Source: Ascoidea tarda (nom. inval.)
Taxonomy: Eukaryota; Ascomycota; Saccharomycetes; Ascoideales; Ascoideaceae
Length of the DNA stretch: 32,836 bases
Assembly: GCA_030560485.1 (NCBI GenBank)
Contig: JAKTTS010000123.1
Coordinates: forward strand, 1-32,836
Reading direction: 5' to 3'
Below the pieces are notes generated by a model. That model had not been told where the DNA came from and searched no databases. It saw only the letters and a program-made list of their open reading frames with translations. This document shows, piece by piece, positions 1-9,857 of the stretch (its first letter is position 1; each line of letters opens with the position of its first letter). The position numbers were made by a program, and so were the translations under genes.

Positions 1-529
1 CAGATCTGATCCCAAAGGCGTCGGTGTGGATGGCACCCCAGGACATCCAAAAGCCACCATAGGAAGCAAAAGCACAACAACCAAAGGTGTCACCGATGAT
101 GAAGCAGAAAATACCAGCGACAAATTGGATGAAGCCACCATAAAAGAAAGCTAGACCGGCCACAATGCTTTCAGACTCAATGCCCATAGCTCTTGCGTTA
201 CACAAGGAGAATAAGAAAGTGGTTAAAGCAAAAGAACATAGACCTAAAGGGCCTGGGTTGGCAAAGAGATGTTGAGGAGATTTTTTAATTGTGTTTGGTT
301 GAGATTCATTAGCGGTTGAGTTTTTTTCAATATTGTCTAGTTTTGAGATTAAATTTTGGTATTGATTTCCCATGGTAAGTGTTTTTGAAAGACATAAAGT
401 CTTCAAGAGTTCATCTTTATCCACTTTTGTTTTGCCAATGTAGACGTAGTTGTCGTAATCATCGCGATCAGAATCGGATACTTCTTCTTGTTGAAGTTTG
501 CTTGAAGAGTGTTTGTGAGCAGTAGACAT
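1..529 (-). CDS. Acetate transporter of the Ady2/Ato (GPR1/FUN34/YaaH) family, partial
   Basis: This is the N-terminal 176 codons of a plasma-membrane acetate/monocarboxylate (or ammonium-linked) transporter; the rest lies beyond the left edge. The first ~90 residues are hydrophilic and rich in Ser, Asp and Lys, as in the family's cytosolic tail. The signature NPGPLGL then precedes the first membrane helix (FALTTFLFSLCNA). A second helix contains FYGGFIQFVAGIF, followed by the conserved SYGGFWMSWGAI. These blocks line up with S. cerevisiae Ady2 (NPAPLGL, FYGG, SYGGFW). The start is the only ATG ahead of these blocks and sits in an A/T-rich leader. Yeasts usually carry several paralogues, so I give no specific symbol. 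Family assignment is firm; the substrate is inferred from the family. Confidence 0.93.
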   Translation of the reverse strand, partial: MSTAHKHSSSKLQQEEVSDSDRDDYDNYVYIGKTKVDKDELLKTLCLSKTLTMGNQYQNLISKLDNIEKNSTANESQPNTIKKSPQHLFANPGPLGLCSFALTTFLFSLCNARAMGIESESIVAGLAFFYGGFIQFVAGIFCFIIGDTFGCCAFASYGGFWMSWGAIHTDAFGIRS

Positions 530-567
530 TATTAATTATTAATTATTAATTATTAATTAATTATTAT
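529..567. repeat. TTAATTA short tandem repeat at the transporter start codon
   Basis: A run of period-7 TTAATTA/ATTATTA units lies immediately upstream of the transporter ATG, so it forms the last ~38 nt of the 5' leader. This kind of AT-only leader is common in yeast mRNAs. No function is implied. Confidence 0.7.
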
Positions 568-1267
568 TGTGATTATGGTTATGATTTGAAACCGAAACGA
601 AGTTAAAGATATTAAAGAAAAATCAATGGAAGTCTAAATAGGAATTAAAGAGATTATTATTAATATGATATATAATATGATATAGGATGATAGTATATAA
701 GTAAAGATAAAAAGCAATTCAAACAAAATTATGGAAGATAATTGTATGTTTTTATAGTAAATTTTTAATTGTTTGTAAATATTTTGATTCAAAAAAAGAA
801 AAAAAAATAAATGTAGAGTTCAAATAAAAGAATTAATTGAGGATTACAATAAAATTGGAAAAAAATTGGACAGAAAAATACCAAAAAACGAATAAAATAT
901 GAGCAAAAACTGGACAGCTAAAAGAATGTTAAAAAAAGAGAAAAACATTTGTGCCACCAATAACTACTAAATGCATGATTAAAAGGTGGTTTATTAGTGA
1001 AATGTGGTCTATTTGTAAAAAAAAAAGACAGCTCAAATAAAATTTGGGATAAAGTGTGCTTTGTTTAATGTTTTAGCATAACCATAAGATGAAAAACAGC
1101 CAATAAATTTCCAAGCTTTTGATTTTTGGATTGAAACGAAGCAAAAGGGAGATAAAAAACAAAGTTGCAACAGGCTGTCGATTGAGCAAAAAACCTTGTG
1201 GGAACTGTGTTTGTTATTTCAAATCACAATCATTGCAAAGAGGAAACAGACCCACATTGCAATGTTG

Positions 1268-1590
1268 CTATCCACTCTTTCCCATCAATTGCTGCGACCA
1301 AAGGCCTGGGCCGACGCTGCTCGGAGCTCCAAAGCACAAAAGCTCTTCAACAAAGGCAGTTGTGTGACGCTCCACCGCAGTGGGAGCACCGCAGGGCTGG
1401 CGCAGGGCTCGGAGTAGGGCTCCAGGCAGCACGGCTGGAGGCTGCGCGAAACAGCAGGGAGGACCGCGTCCACCAGCGTGTGCAAACCCTCCCCAAGGCT
1501 GCGGTTGCTCCCCTCTGGTTCGCGCGTCCACGATCAGCCCCACCAAGGGTCTGTCTTAAACGGGACTGTGGGAGATGCCATATTCTCGCA
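1268..1590. promoter_or_regulatory. GC-rich island in the transporter upstream region
   Basis: About 320 bases are strikingly GC-rich against the AT-rich surroundings, 740-1060 nt upstream of the transporter ATG at 529. Several frames stay open across it on both strands, but this follows from the GC content. They start at non-ATG codons or in poor contexts, and none resembles a known protein. Between the island and the gene the minus strand is T-rich, with two CCAAT pentamers (957-961 and 1100-1104). I read the island as the upstream activating region; this is inference from its position and from similar islands before other genes here. Confidence 0.45.
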
Positions 1591-2029
1591 CTATTTTGAT
1601 AATATTCTCATGCTGATGGACAAAAGGTGATGATTTGAGAGATTTTTCCAATGCGTTTTATCAAATGTTTGACAAATATTTGTCAAAACCAGAAATTCAA
1701 ATTTCGAAAATCAATAGAAAAATAGATAACCGTAATCTCACTGATTCTGGTCAAGTTGGCAATCTAACAACTTTCTTTGATCTCGAATCTTGAAATAGCT
1801 CACTGTATCATTAAAACCTGAAACTGCCTCCAATTTTTAAACACACCTGAAAAGGATCGCAATTTGTTTTTGTAAGTACCGAAAATTGTCACTTTCTGCT
1901 TGTTGTTTGCCCTTCTCTAACATGGCAATAGGGGATTCGCAGGCTATTGAAGACAGCAATATAATGTTTTTGCTACTGATGAGGACTGCTAATAGTATAT
2001 AATACAGTGTTTCACATTTCATGTTTCCT
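1591..2029. other. Gene-free spacer
   Basis: AT-rich sequence between the transporter's GC island and the next promoter-like block. I see no gene, RNA or repeat here that I can support. Confidence 0.5.
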
Positions 2030-3350
2030 ATCTTCTTTTGTCCAGGCGCGAAATTTCGGAAATTAGCCCTGTTCTCAGCTCAGTTGGCATTTGCACAAAA
2101 CATGTTTGAAAAAATTTTGTGAATTCAGTCTATTTTTGAGCATGCTAAACTTCGCCATTTGATGTTGAGCCAAGCCCACAGGTTCAGATACCTCTCGCAA
2201 AGAAAATAGAACTTATTATCCGGTAGATATTTTCTTAAAAGTGAATTCCAATCATCACTTACCGCTGCTTTATTCATATATCTCTCCTCTTTCCTAATTA
2301 GGTTGAGTCATAAGGGCCCTTCATCACGAAACTCCAGCATTGCCGCTTTCGGCAACTTCCAATGGGTGGCCCACCCATTTCAATCTTCCCATTCCGGCTG
2401 TTTTCTCTCAACGTGCTTTGCCCATTGTATCCATTGTATCCACTGTATGGCTGAATCGCTCAACAATCGAACAATTGTTTATGTTTTCACCACCATAAAT
2501 AACTGCTACAGATAACAAACTTCAATTATCCGCTCTGTTAGATTAGTTTTGTCTCTTGATCTTTATTTAAAATTTATCGCCACTTTTAATTTTCTAAACT
2601 TTCTTGCTACAAATTTCGTTTATCCAAAAAATAATCCATTTTCTTCTTCGTAACCCATCCTTCACTCTATTTCTGAATTTCTTGGAATCTCTTGGAATTT
2701 TCACAAGGCTTTATTATTGTTTATCAATTTCCACTTTATTGTTTCCATCTCAATTGTAAATAATCAATTATATCTTCACATTTTCACATTTTCATATTTT
2801 CATATTTTCATATCATTACAATTATTATATAATAATATTACTATACCACTCTACTATCATCTTATCATACTAGATACCAAAACCAACTCATATTTTGCGC
2901 CAGAATAGTCCCCACCGATACTAAATCAAAAATAACGCATCAATTCAACCACTTAGTATCTGATTCTCTGCACATCTCCTAATTCATTTCTTGAAACTTA
3001 ATCTAATTATTCAAAAATTGAGTCAACTCATATCTTGAGTCTTAAAACTTTTGAATATCCGGCTGTTTTTCTCTCTCTCTTGGTTACTTTTCTTTTTTTC
3101 AAAAAAACGTGAATAAAACACTTAACTTTTTTCCTTATAAGCCCATTTTTTTGCTTTTAATACTTCCAATCATCTTTATGGATAATCTAACAATAATTCC
3201 AATCCTTTCAATATCAATATTTTCACTATAAACATTTTTTGCCCTTTTTTGATCACGAAAATTTTAGAAATCTGTAACTTTATAACTTTGTAACTTGGTA
3301 TTATCTTATCAAGCAAAAAATCACTTCACAAAAAAATTCCTCTATCTTAA
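2030..3350 (+). promoter_or_regulatory. Promoter-like block with no protein gene behind it
   Basis: From about 2030 to 2510 the sequence is mixed-composition and moderately GC-rich, with a TGAGTCA at 2304-2310. From about 2520 to 3350 the plus strand becomes strongly pyrimidine-rich, and a second TGAGTCA lies at 3019-3025. It then flips to A-rich at about 3360. The same island, T-rich, A-rich order precedes ERG1 and the Zn2Cys6 regulator, where it leads to the start codon. Here no frame of convincing length follows. It could drive a noncoding transcript starting near 3.35 kb; this is inference from composition only. Confidence 0.35.
2777..2813. repeat. Short tandem repeat, CAYATTTT x4
   Basis: Four consecutive 8-base units (CACATTTT twice, then CATATTTT twice) plus a partial fifth, inside the pyrimidine-rich stretch. 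It is seen directly and looks like a simple microsatellite. Confidence 0.8.
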
Positions 3351-3359
3351 AAGTTGGAA

Positions 3360-5140
3360 CAAAATCCGTTATGAATCAAAAATAATTGAAAAAAAAAAAT
3401 AAAAAAAAGGAAAAACACAGTGTCGTCTAATTCGCTCCTAGAAATTCCGAATTTTAAAAATTTAACCAAAACAGAAAATATTTCAAAAGAAATGCCCAAA
3501 AAAACTTATTCTCATGTGCTCAAAAACCATCATAAGCAGTCATATTTTTACCTTATTCTAACCAAAAGTCATTTCATAGTTTAAACTGAATCATTTTAGT
3601 TAAATAGGAAAGTGGGTGGTGAACCAACAAAAATAATTCAGGCAAAATGTTTTTTTCTTTTTTTTTTCAATTCAATTCATGAATGGAAAACAAAATGGGT
3701 GATACAATTTAGAAATGGCTCGAAATCGTACTTTTTATTTTGTGTGAATAATATAATTATTAGTAATTGACTTCTTTAGAAAAAAGAGAAAGGAAAATAA
3801 AATCAAATCAAATAAGATCAAATAAAATCAAATTTCCGCAAGTTTTTGATAATAAAACTGTTTGAAAATTGAAAATTATCTTTTAAAAGAGCCATTCAGA
3901 TTGATTAGCTTAAGAATTTTAGAATTTGTCCAATTTTTACCAAAAGCAAGATTAATAGTGATAATATTTAAGATGATCAGATACAGTTCTTTATTGCTAA
4001 AACCACTTTATGAGATTGAAATTGAGCAATTTCTTTTTATTGGGATCTATTAGAAAAGAGTTTTTTTATTCAAATATTTATTATTTTAATAATTAATGTT
4101 AAGAAAGCAACAAATTTATTAAAAAACACTTGTAACTAGTGATTGATTGAAGATTGATTGAAGGTCTTTGTTCTAGAAAAGGTGTAATTTGGAAAGAATA
4201 AAAGTTATTTAAACTCTTAGTCAATAAATGTGTCAATGAGATTTTCATAAGGATTTAATGCTATTTCAAGGAAAAGCGCCGGTAGACAGTGTTCTATGAA
4301 AATGATAGGTTTTCAAGTAGTGTGTGAAATAAATTAGATAATTAATTAGTGAAATTGAAAAAAAAATAATTGAATAGAAAGTATGTTGAGCGAGGAAATA
4401 GTTCCTTGATTGAGGCAGGGATTGGGAGATATATCTCCTTTTGTTTGGATGTCAATAGAATTAGGTTTGCAAAACAACCAAGATATACTGACTAAATTAG
4501 ATGATAAGCAAAAATCAAGAACTCAAAGGATAAATAAATTGGAGTTGCAAAAAGTTTGACGTGTTTAAGATATAAAGAGTGATTTTTCAATGTTAATACT
4601 GTTATAATAAAGTTTAAAATCTCACTATTTCAATTGTGTTTTTTCCAGAATAATGATAGAGTTGTAGTCTTGAAGTACCAATTATTATGAATTTGTATGA
4701 AATATCTGGAAATCTCATGAACAGATATAAAGCTAGGTAATAAGTTTAACAATACCCTAATTAACAATTTGACTGATCGGTGATCGTGAAAAGTAAAGGT
4801 AGTCCAATTAGTCAGTGGAGGCAGAAAAGAAAATTTTTTTTTGTATAAACTTGAGCTTGAGTATATTTTGACGTATTTAAATAAAGGAATTTATTTATAT
4901 TATTACCATCAACAACCTTGTGATTTCCAGAAGATAACAGAATTTGTTGTTGGTAGATGGAATTTGGGAAGACCAATCAAAGGGGACTCTTGCTCAAAAA
5001 GGAAATTGCAAATTTCTTTTCCTTTCATCGTTCATAAAGATATTCTGATATTCTGGGAGTGCAGTTGTTCGTTTGTTGTTCTGGAACACCAGATTTCTTT
5101 CACCAGTGAGATGCAACCCAAGTGATGCAAATCATTGATA
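3360..5140. other. A-rich gene-free region, possible noncoding RNA locus
   Basis: About 1.8 kb, A-rich on the plus strand for most of its length, with no protein-coding frame that looks real; the longest are under 100 codons and low in complexity. I looked for tRNA B boxes and for U2, U6 and SRP motifs and saw none. It follows the promoter-like block at 2030-3350, so it is the natural place for a noncoding transcript, but nothing here identifies one. Confidence 0.3.
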
Positions 5141-5141
5141 C

Positions 5142-5640
5142 CATCATCCAGCAGACTTGATGAGTGCTGATAATAGAAGCACCTTGGTCTCTGTCCTTGT
5201 TCAGCGCTGTGCATCCTCAAAGGCCTTGCTGTTGTTCGAACCACTGTTCAGCACCATCCAGCAGCACTTTCACCAACCTTTTTGCCTGTGTTTTACGTCC
5301 CAAAAAAACAGCTCCTCCAGCAGAAGAAGCAGAAGAAGCAGAAGAAACGCCTGCAAAACCAGTTGTGTACCTGATTCCGGTCCAATCTGGTCACGTGATA
5401 TCCTGTTTGGTGTTCACGTTTTCTCCTTGGTACTCACGCTTTCTCTCCCCGGACTGTGATCTGCTGCTGCTTCGCAAGGTGGTTTTGAAGAAGCTGGTGC
5501 AGAAAGGCTCTGATTCCAGTTGGCGAAGAAGAACACGCTTTTTCGTACCTTTGCGACCATTCCTCTGCTCCTGCTTCAGCTCCAGCTCCCCTACTCGTTT
5601 TCCTTCAAAGTGGTTCGATCGATGCACGGCACACGTGATC
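5142..5640. promoter_or_regulatory. GC-rich island upstream of ERG1
   Basis: This GC-rich island spans roughly 390-880 nt before the ERG1 start. It contains two CACGTG boxes (5392-5397 and 5632-5637), two copies of ATCCAGCAG, a short period-9 AGAAGAAGC repeat (5319-5347) and the decamer AAAGGCCTTG (5219-5228). It is followed by a pyrimidine-rich stretch and then an A-rich leader to the ATG. Frames open across it reflect base composition and encode nothing recognisable. It is probably the ERG1 upstream activating region. Confidence 0.5.
5319..5347. repeat. Period-9 AGAAGAAGC tandem repeat
   Basis: Three near-perfect copies of AGAAGAAGC lie within the ERG1 upstream island. Seen directly. Confidence 0.75.
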
Positions 5641-5664
5641 GCTACTGCTCATTTTTCGAGTTTT

Positions 5665-5671
5665 TATACGA
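5665..5671 (-). promoter_or_regulatory. Candidate sterol response element of ERG1 (TCGTATA on the minus strand)
   Basis: The heptamer TATACGA is the reverse complement of TCGTATA, the core bound by the sterol regulators Upc2/Ecm22 in ergosterol-gene promoters of S. cerevisiae. It lies 356 nt before the ERG1 ATG, and I noticed no other copy in the window. The match and position are seen; binding is inferred. Confidence 0.55.
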
Positions 5672-5714
5672 CCCCAAACGAGACGCTTTAAGTGATAACC
5701 TTCTTGGGTCTCGA

Positions 5715-5721
5715 TATATAT
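5715..5721 (+). promoter_or_regulatory. Candidate TATA element of ERG1
   Basis: TATATAT lies 44 nt downstream of the candidate sterol element and about 305 nt before the ATG, at the start of a pyrimidine-rich stretch. The arrangement fits a regulated TATA promoter with a long leader. The sequence is AT-rich overall, so a chance match is possible. Confidence 0.35.
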
Positions 5722-6026
5722 TTCCTCTTTACTTCTCCATATTTCTAGATTTATATTTTTTCATATTTCTGCATTTCTTTTTATATTATAATTTGCCCTG
5801 GGTTTCAAGAGCTTTCATTCATCACTCTTCCTTCTCTTGACGCTGTCACTTTCGTTTTTTTCTCTGTATTGCTCTTCCCTCATCTCAGCCATTATCATAT
5901 CAATAATTTTTATTTTTTAATCTGCAAATTTCTCGACTTTAGCCCGTTTCATCTCAGTTTGTTTGGTCTAATAACACTACAAAAGAACAATAAATACAGA
6001 AATAAACCATCAAATAAATAAATAAA

Positions 6027-7505
6027 ATGAAAGATATAACTCCTGTTGATTTTGAAGTTATTGTGATTGGCGCTGGTGTCGTTGGTTCCGCTTTAGCTAC
6101 ATCATTGGCAAGATCCGGCCGAAAAGTCTTGTTGATCGAAAGAGATTGGGCTGAGCCAGATAGAATCGTCGGTGAACTATTGCAACCTGCAGGCCTCAGA
6201 GCTTTGAAATCGTTGAAATTAATACAAGCTGTTAACAACATCGATGCAATTCATGTTGATGGCTACTTCATATCCTTCTACAACAAATTTGTTAAATTAA
6301 AATATCCCTATAAATCAGAAGTTCCAGTTACTTCAGAAACCATAAGAAATAACACGTCCCAGAATTTCGATAATTACAAATGCCTATTAACCGATAAAAC
6401 TTTAGATTCTGTTTCCTTTTCAAACAGTGAAAGAGAAAAGGGTGTTGCTTTTCATCATGGAAAATTCATATCAAATTTAAGATCCTTTTGCAAATTAGAA
6501 AAAAATATAACTTGTTTACAATCCTGTGTAACTGAAATACTAAAAAATGACTTTGGCGAAGTAATTGGCGTTAAAACTTCCGACAATAAAAAATATTTCT
6601 CTCATTTAACTTGTATATCCGATGGTATCTTTTCAAAATTTAGAAAAATCTTAGATCCAAACAATATTCCAACTGTTTCCTCTCACTTTGTGGCCTTGAC
6701 CCTTGAAAATGCAAAATTACCGGCTCCAAATCATGGCCATGTTATATTGGGCAAACATGCTCCAATTCTAATTTACCAAATATCCCCAACATCAACAAGA
6801 ATATTATGTGCCTATCGCTCTGCAAAACTACCTTCTATTAATGACCCAGAGTTCCAATCCTACTTGAATGCTACTGTATTATCTTCCTTACCCAAAGAAA
6901 CACAACCTTCTTTCAAACATGCTTTAAAAACCTCGAGAATAAGAATCATGCCAAATTCCTATCTACCTGCAAAGAGAAACGACGTCCCCGGTTGTTTATT
7001 AATCGGTGATGCTTTGAACATGAGACATCCTCTAACTGGTGGTGGCATGACTGTTGGCCTTAGTGATGTTGCTTTGATTTGTAAAATCCTCTCTCCAGAA
7101 AAAATCCCTTCCTTTGAAGATAAATCAATTGTCTTGGATTCAATCCAAGATTTCCATTACCAAAGAAAATCTCTTGATTCTGTAATTAATGTCTTGTCTG
7201 TAGCATTGTATGCTTTATTTCAAGCTGATTCAAAATATTTACAAATTTTGCAAAATGGTTGTTTTAATTATTTTCTTTGCGGTAATGAATGTGTTGAAAT
7301 ACCTATGGGCCTATTATCAGGTTTGCTTCCAAAACCCTTTTTATTATTTAAACACTTTTTTTCTGTTGCCATTTATTCTGTCATTTGCAATTTTAATCAA
7401 AGAGGTTTATTTGGTTTTCCCATCGCTTTATTCGAGGCTATTTTAACTTTTTATACTGCAATTGTGGTATTTGTTCCTTATTTGTGGGTTGAATTGGTCT
7501 CATAA
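6027..7505 (+). CDS. ERG1: Squalene epoxidase (squalene monooxygenase)
   Basis: This FAD-dependent monooxygenase converts squalene to 2,3-oxidosqualene in the ER and on lipid droplets, the first oxygen-requiring step of ergosterol synthesis and the target of terbinafine. At 492 residues it matches yeast Erg1 (496). The dinucleotide-binding motif GAGVVGSALATS is at 15-26, ERDWAEPDRIVGELLQPAG at about 38-56, and the second FAD motif GDALNMRHPLTGGGMTVGL near 326-344. The stretch DSVINVLSVALYALF, where allylamine-resistance mutations cluster in other fungi, is intact. Hydrophobic C-terminal helices (~430-490) should provide membrane attachment. I counted about 55 leucines and no in-frame CTG codon. 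The promoter carries a Upc2-type site, consistent with sterol control. Confidence 0.98.
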   Translation: MKDITPVDFEVIVIGAGVVGSALATSLARSGRKVLLIERDWAEPDRIVGELLQPAGLRALKSLKLIQAVNNIDAIHVDGYFISFYNKFVKLKYPYKSEVPVTSETIRNNTSQNFDNYKCLLTDKTLDSVSFSNSEREKGVAFHHGKFISNLRSFCKLEKNITCLQSCVTEILKNDFGEVIGVKTSDNKKYFSHLTCISDGIFSKFRKILDPNNIPTVSSHFVALTLENAKLPAPNHGHVILGKHAPILIYQISPTSTRILCAYRSAKLPSINDPEFQSYLNATVLSSLPKETQPSFKHALKTSRIRIMPNSYLPAKRNDVPGCLLIGDALNMRHPLTGGGMTVGLSDVALICKILSPEKIPSFEDKSIVLDSIQDFHYQRKSLDSVINVLSVALYALFQADSKYLQILQNGCFNYFLCGNECVEIPMGLLSGLLPKPFLLFKHFFSVAIYSVICNFNQRGLFGFPIALFEAILTFYTAIVVFVPYLWVELVS

Positions 7506-7931
7506 TTTTTTTACGATCCTTTAATTTAACATTATTCTACATATATTCTTTTATCTAACTCCTTAATATTCTATACTCTGCTGAATAACTCTTTTATTTT
7601 TTTATTTTTTTATTTTATTTTTATTTTTGTATTTTTTAAATTTTTCTTTGTTTTTTTTAATCGATATCGCTATTTAATTTAGAAATATTAATACATTTAA
7701 TAATACTCAATTAATCATAAAAAAGCAAGTATAACGTAGTGTATTAAAAATTAGTAGACAGGTGTATAATAAAATGAAATTGTCAAAAAAAAAAAAAAAT
7801 AAGCAAAGGGGATATATGTATAGTAATAAAATAAAGCGAATTGAAATAATTGAAATGGTTAAAATGTAAAATTCATAAAAGAAAAAAAGTAAAAGAAAAA
7901 AAAAAGAAAAATTAAAGAATTAAAATTATTC
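7506..7931. other. Convergent intergenic region (ERG1 and unknown gene 3' ends)
   Basis: This is 426 nt of very AT-rich sequence between two converging stop codons, with poly-T before about 7660 and poly-A after about 7780. It probably holds both polyadenylation regions. I see no gene or structured element. Confidence 0.55.
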
Positions 7932-9857
7932 TTATCCAATCAATCCATCATTCTCCAAAACAGGAACGCATAAAACATCTGAGGAAGATCCGAGATTATA
8001 AATAATGCGGTTATCAACGATGTAAACGTTTCTATTACAAAGTTCTTTTGTATCTTTCAGATTGAGCCTTGAAGTCATGCCTAAAATGAGTTGGTATAAT
8101 TGAGATTTTGGAATTTTATGTTTGCAAAGGAATAAGTGGGGTTTAAAATAGTGTTTTGAAAAACAACTTAACCATGAATAGCCCCCTAAATCTTCATGAA
8201 TCAAATCTAATTCATAATTGTTAAATTTTTGATAGTTATTTTTAATGTATTCAGTGAATAAAGAAATATAATTGAGAATCGATTTATAATTTTTGTAAAA
8301 AAGAGGATTAATTTGAATATTTTGAGAAATGTTATAGTATACTTTCAAATCAAACCAGCAATCCATTGAATTAATTGGGATAAGGTCTTGATGTTTTTCG
8401 TGAGTTATAATTGGTTTTGATAGATTAAATATTGATTGATAATGGTCGCAAATCACTTTATACACACTAGTTTTAAAATCTAATTTTTTTCTTAAAGTAA
8501 AATAAGATAACATTTTAAAAGGCTCAATATTACTAGTGGATTTATAAAGAGAAAAACAGTCTGCTTTTGGTTTTGATTGAAATATTATGGGGTCAATTAG
8601 TTTAGTGGTATCAATGTTGTTTAAAATATTTGATTGGATTATTGAAAAGGAATTTTTAATCACGTCATTAAAAGATTTCGAGCCATTTACTGAATAATTG
8701 ATTGTAATTTTATTTTCAATTTTATTTAAATCAACTGGTGTGGTAATGAGAAAGTCGAAAACCGGATTATTATTTTCAGCAAGTTTAGCAACATAATTTT
8801 TGATACTTTCCTTCTGATCAGTACTATTATTACTATGCTCTTTAATATCTTCATCTTTATCATCATTAACGAGCTGAATAAAATTAGGATAATTTTGTGG
8901 GGAATCAAAATCAATCTTTTGAAAAGTTAAATTAATAGTGACATTAATGATGTATTTTTTATTATCACTATTAATGTTCTTATTATTTGGATTAAAATTG
9001 TCCAAATTAAACTTGAATGGGGTTTTATCATCTTCTTGAGTCATTGTCATACATTCGGTAAAGATTTCTTGAATAACATTGGTGATAAGTCTATAAGAAT
9101 GATAACGAGCAAATTTTTTAGATTTGTATAATTCAGTAATGATTAAAGGAGTAATGAAATCGCCATAACTGTAATCCAAATAGTAAAATCCAGACATTGT
9201 TGAATAATAAGATAAAGTTGATAAAATGTAATCACCATTATAATTACAAAATTTTGAATGAAAATTTAAAAGTGAGTCACATCGAGTCATCATTTTGTGA
9301 AAACCAATGGTTTTATTAGATGGAAGAGCCAAATTTTTTAATTTTTTTTCAAGATAAGTAGATCTTTGATCAAAATTTGCATTATAATTTGTGTCCAATT
9401 TGATTTTTTGAGTTAAAGATTGATTATCTATGTCAATTAGGATTGGTTTATCGTCAAGAGCATTCCACATTTTCTTTTCGAAAGAAGTAAAGCCTTTATA
9501 TAAATCATATTTCCCAACGTTTTTAAAACACTCCTCATCGGTTTCAGGCCTAAATATTTGGAAATTGGATAATACAGAAAGGGATGAAGTTGTCTCAGAA
9601 ACATAATCACGCATTGAAGAGGAAAGCAAGGAAAAAGCTTGAGATTTGACAGCATTCGAACCAATTGATTTAAGTGCTTCTAGAAATGCTTCTTTGATAT
9701 CAAAATATTTCAAAGCATGGTACAACACACAGTCAAACACCAACAACAGCAAATACCTGAGAAAATAATGAGAGGTGGGCTTGTGAAGATCAAAAGGAAG
9801 CGTTTGATCAATTAGACACGCCAACACCAATACTACTGCAATGAGGTCCCAATCCAT
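7932..9857 (-). CDS. Unrecognised protein with N-terminal membrane segments
   Basis: A 641-residue protein I do not recognise. The first in-frame ATG is at 9857; the frame stays open further upstream but without an ATG. The N-terminus has a hydrophobic segment (about residues 5-18, LIAVVLVLACLI) and a second at about 31-48 (YFLRYLLLLVFDCVLYHAL), so the protein is probably membrane-anchored with the bulk of the chain on one side. Residues ~90-280 form a mixed-polarity, apparently folded region containing YGDFITPLIITELY. An Asn/Asp/Lys-rich insertion lies at about 295-365. The C-terminal ~200 residues again look folded, with HEDLGGYSWLSCF. No catalytic motif stands out. It shares a promoter with MRPL10, but that alone does not place it in mitochondria. 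The long open frame in an AT-rich genome makes it a real gene. Confidence 0.8.
   Translation of the reverse strand: MDWDLIAVVLVLACLIDQTLPFDLHKPTSHYFLRYLLLLVFDCVLYHALKYFDIKEAFLEALKSIGSNAVKSQAFSLLSSSMRDYVSETTSSLSVLSNFQIFRPETDEECFKNVGKYDLYKGFTSFEKKMWNALDDKPILIDIDNQSLTQKIKLDTNYNANFDQRSTYLEKKLKNLALPSNKTIGFHKMMTRCDSLLNFHSKFCNYNGDYILSTLSYYSTMSGFYYLDYSYGDFITPLIITELYKSKKFARYHSYRLITNVIQEIFTECMTMTQEDDKTPFKFNLDNFNPNNKNINSDNKKYIINVTINLTFQKIDFDSPQNYPNFIQLVNDDKDEDIKEHSNNSTDQKESIKNYVAKLAENNNPVFDFLITTPVDLNKIENKITINYSVNGSKSFNDVIKNSFSIIQSNILNNIDTTKLIDPIIFQSKPKADCFSLYKSTSNIEPFKMLSYFTLRKKLDFKTSVYKVICDHYQSIFNLSKPIITHEKHQDLIPINSMDCWFDLKVYYNISQNIQINPLFYKNYKSILNYISLFTEYIKNNYQKFNNYELDLIHEDLGGYSWLSCFSKHYFKPHLFLCKHKIPKSQLYQLILGMTSRLNLKDTKELCNRNVYIVDNRIIYNLGSSSDVLCVPVLENDGLIG

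Noticed and set aside
1119-1617. Overlapping open frames (up to 133 codons) on both strands in the first GC-rich island
   Set aside because: They coincide with the GC-rich block, overlap each other in several frames, lack family resemblance and have odd composition. Open frames are expected by chance in GC-rich DNA.
1627-1745. C/D snoRNA candidate (GTGATGA near 1627 and CTGA near 1741)
   Set aside because: No terminal stem pairs the flanks, and there is no second box pair. Such short motifs are frequent in AT-rich DNA.
5389-5400. Point-centromere CDEI-like sequence GTCACGTG
   Set aside because: No AT-rich CDEII of suitable length and no CDEIII-like motif follows on either strand. The box is better read as a promoter element.
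5611-5630. tRNA B-box-like GGTTCGATCGA
   Set aside because: Lacks the closing CC of the B box, and there is no A box or acceptor stem. No tRNA found elsewhere either.
5157-5840. Possible protein genes of 100-175 codons upstream of ERG1
   Set aside because: Low-complexity Ser/Arg/Phe-rich products that overlap in several frames and sit in the ERG1 promoter with its regulatory motifs.
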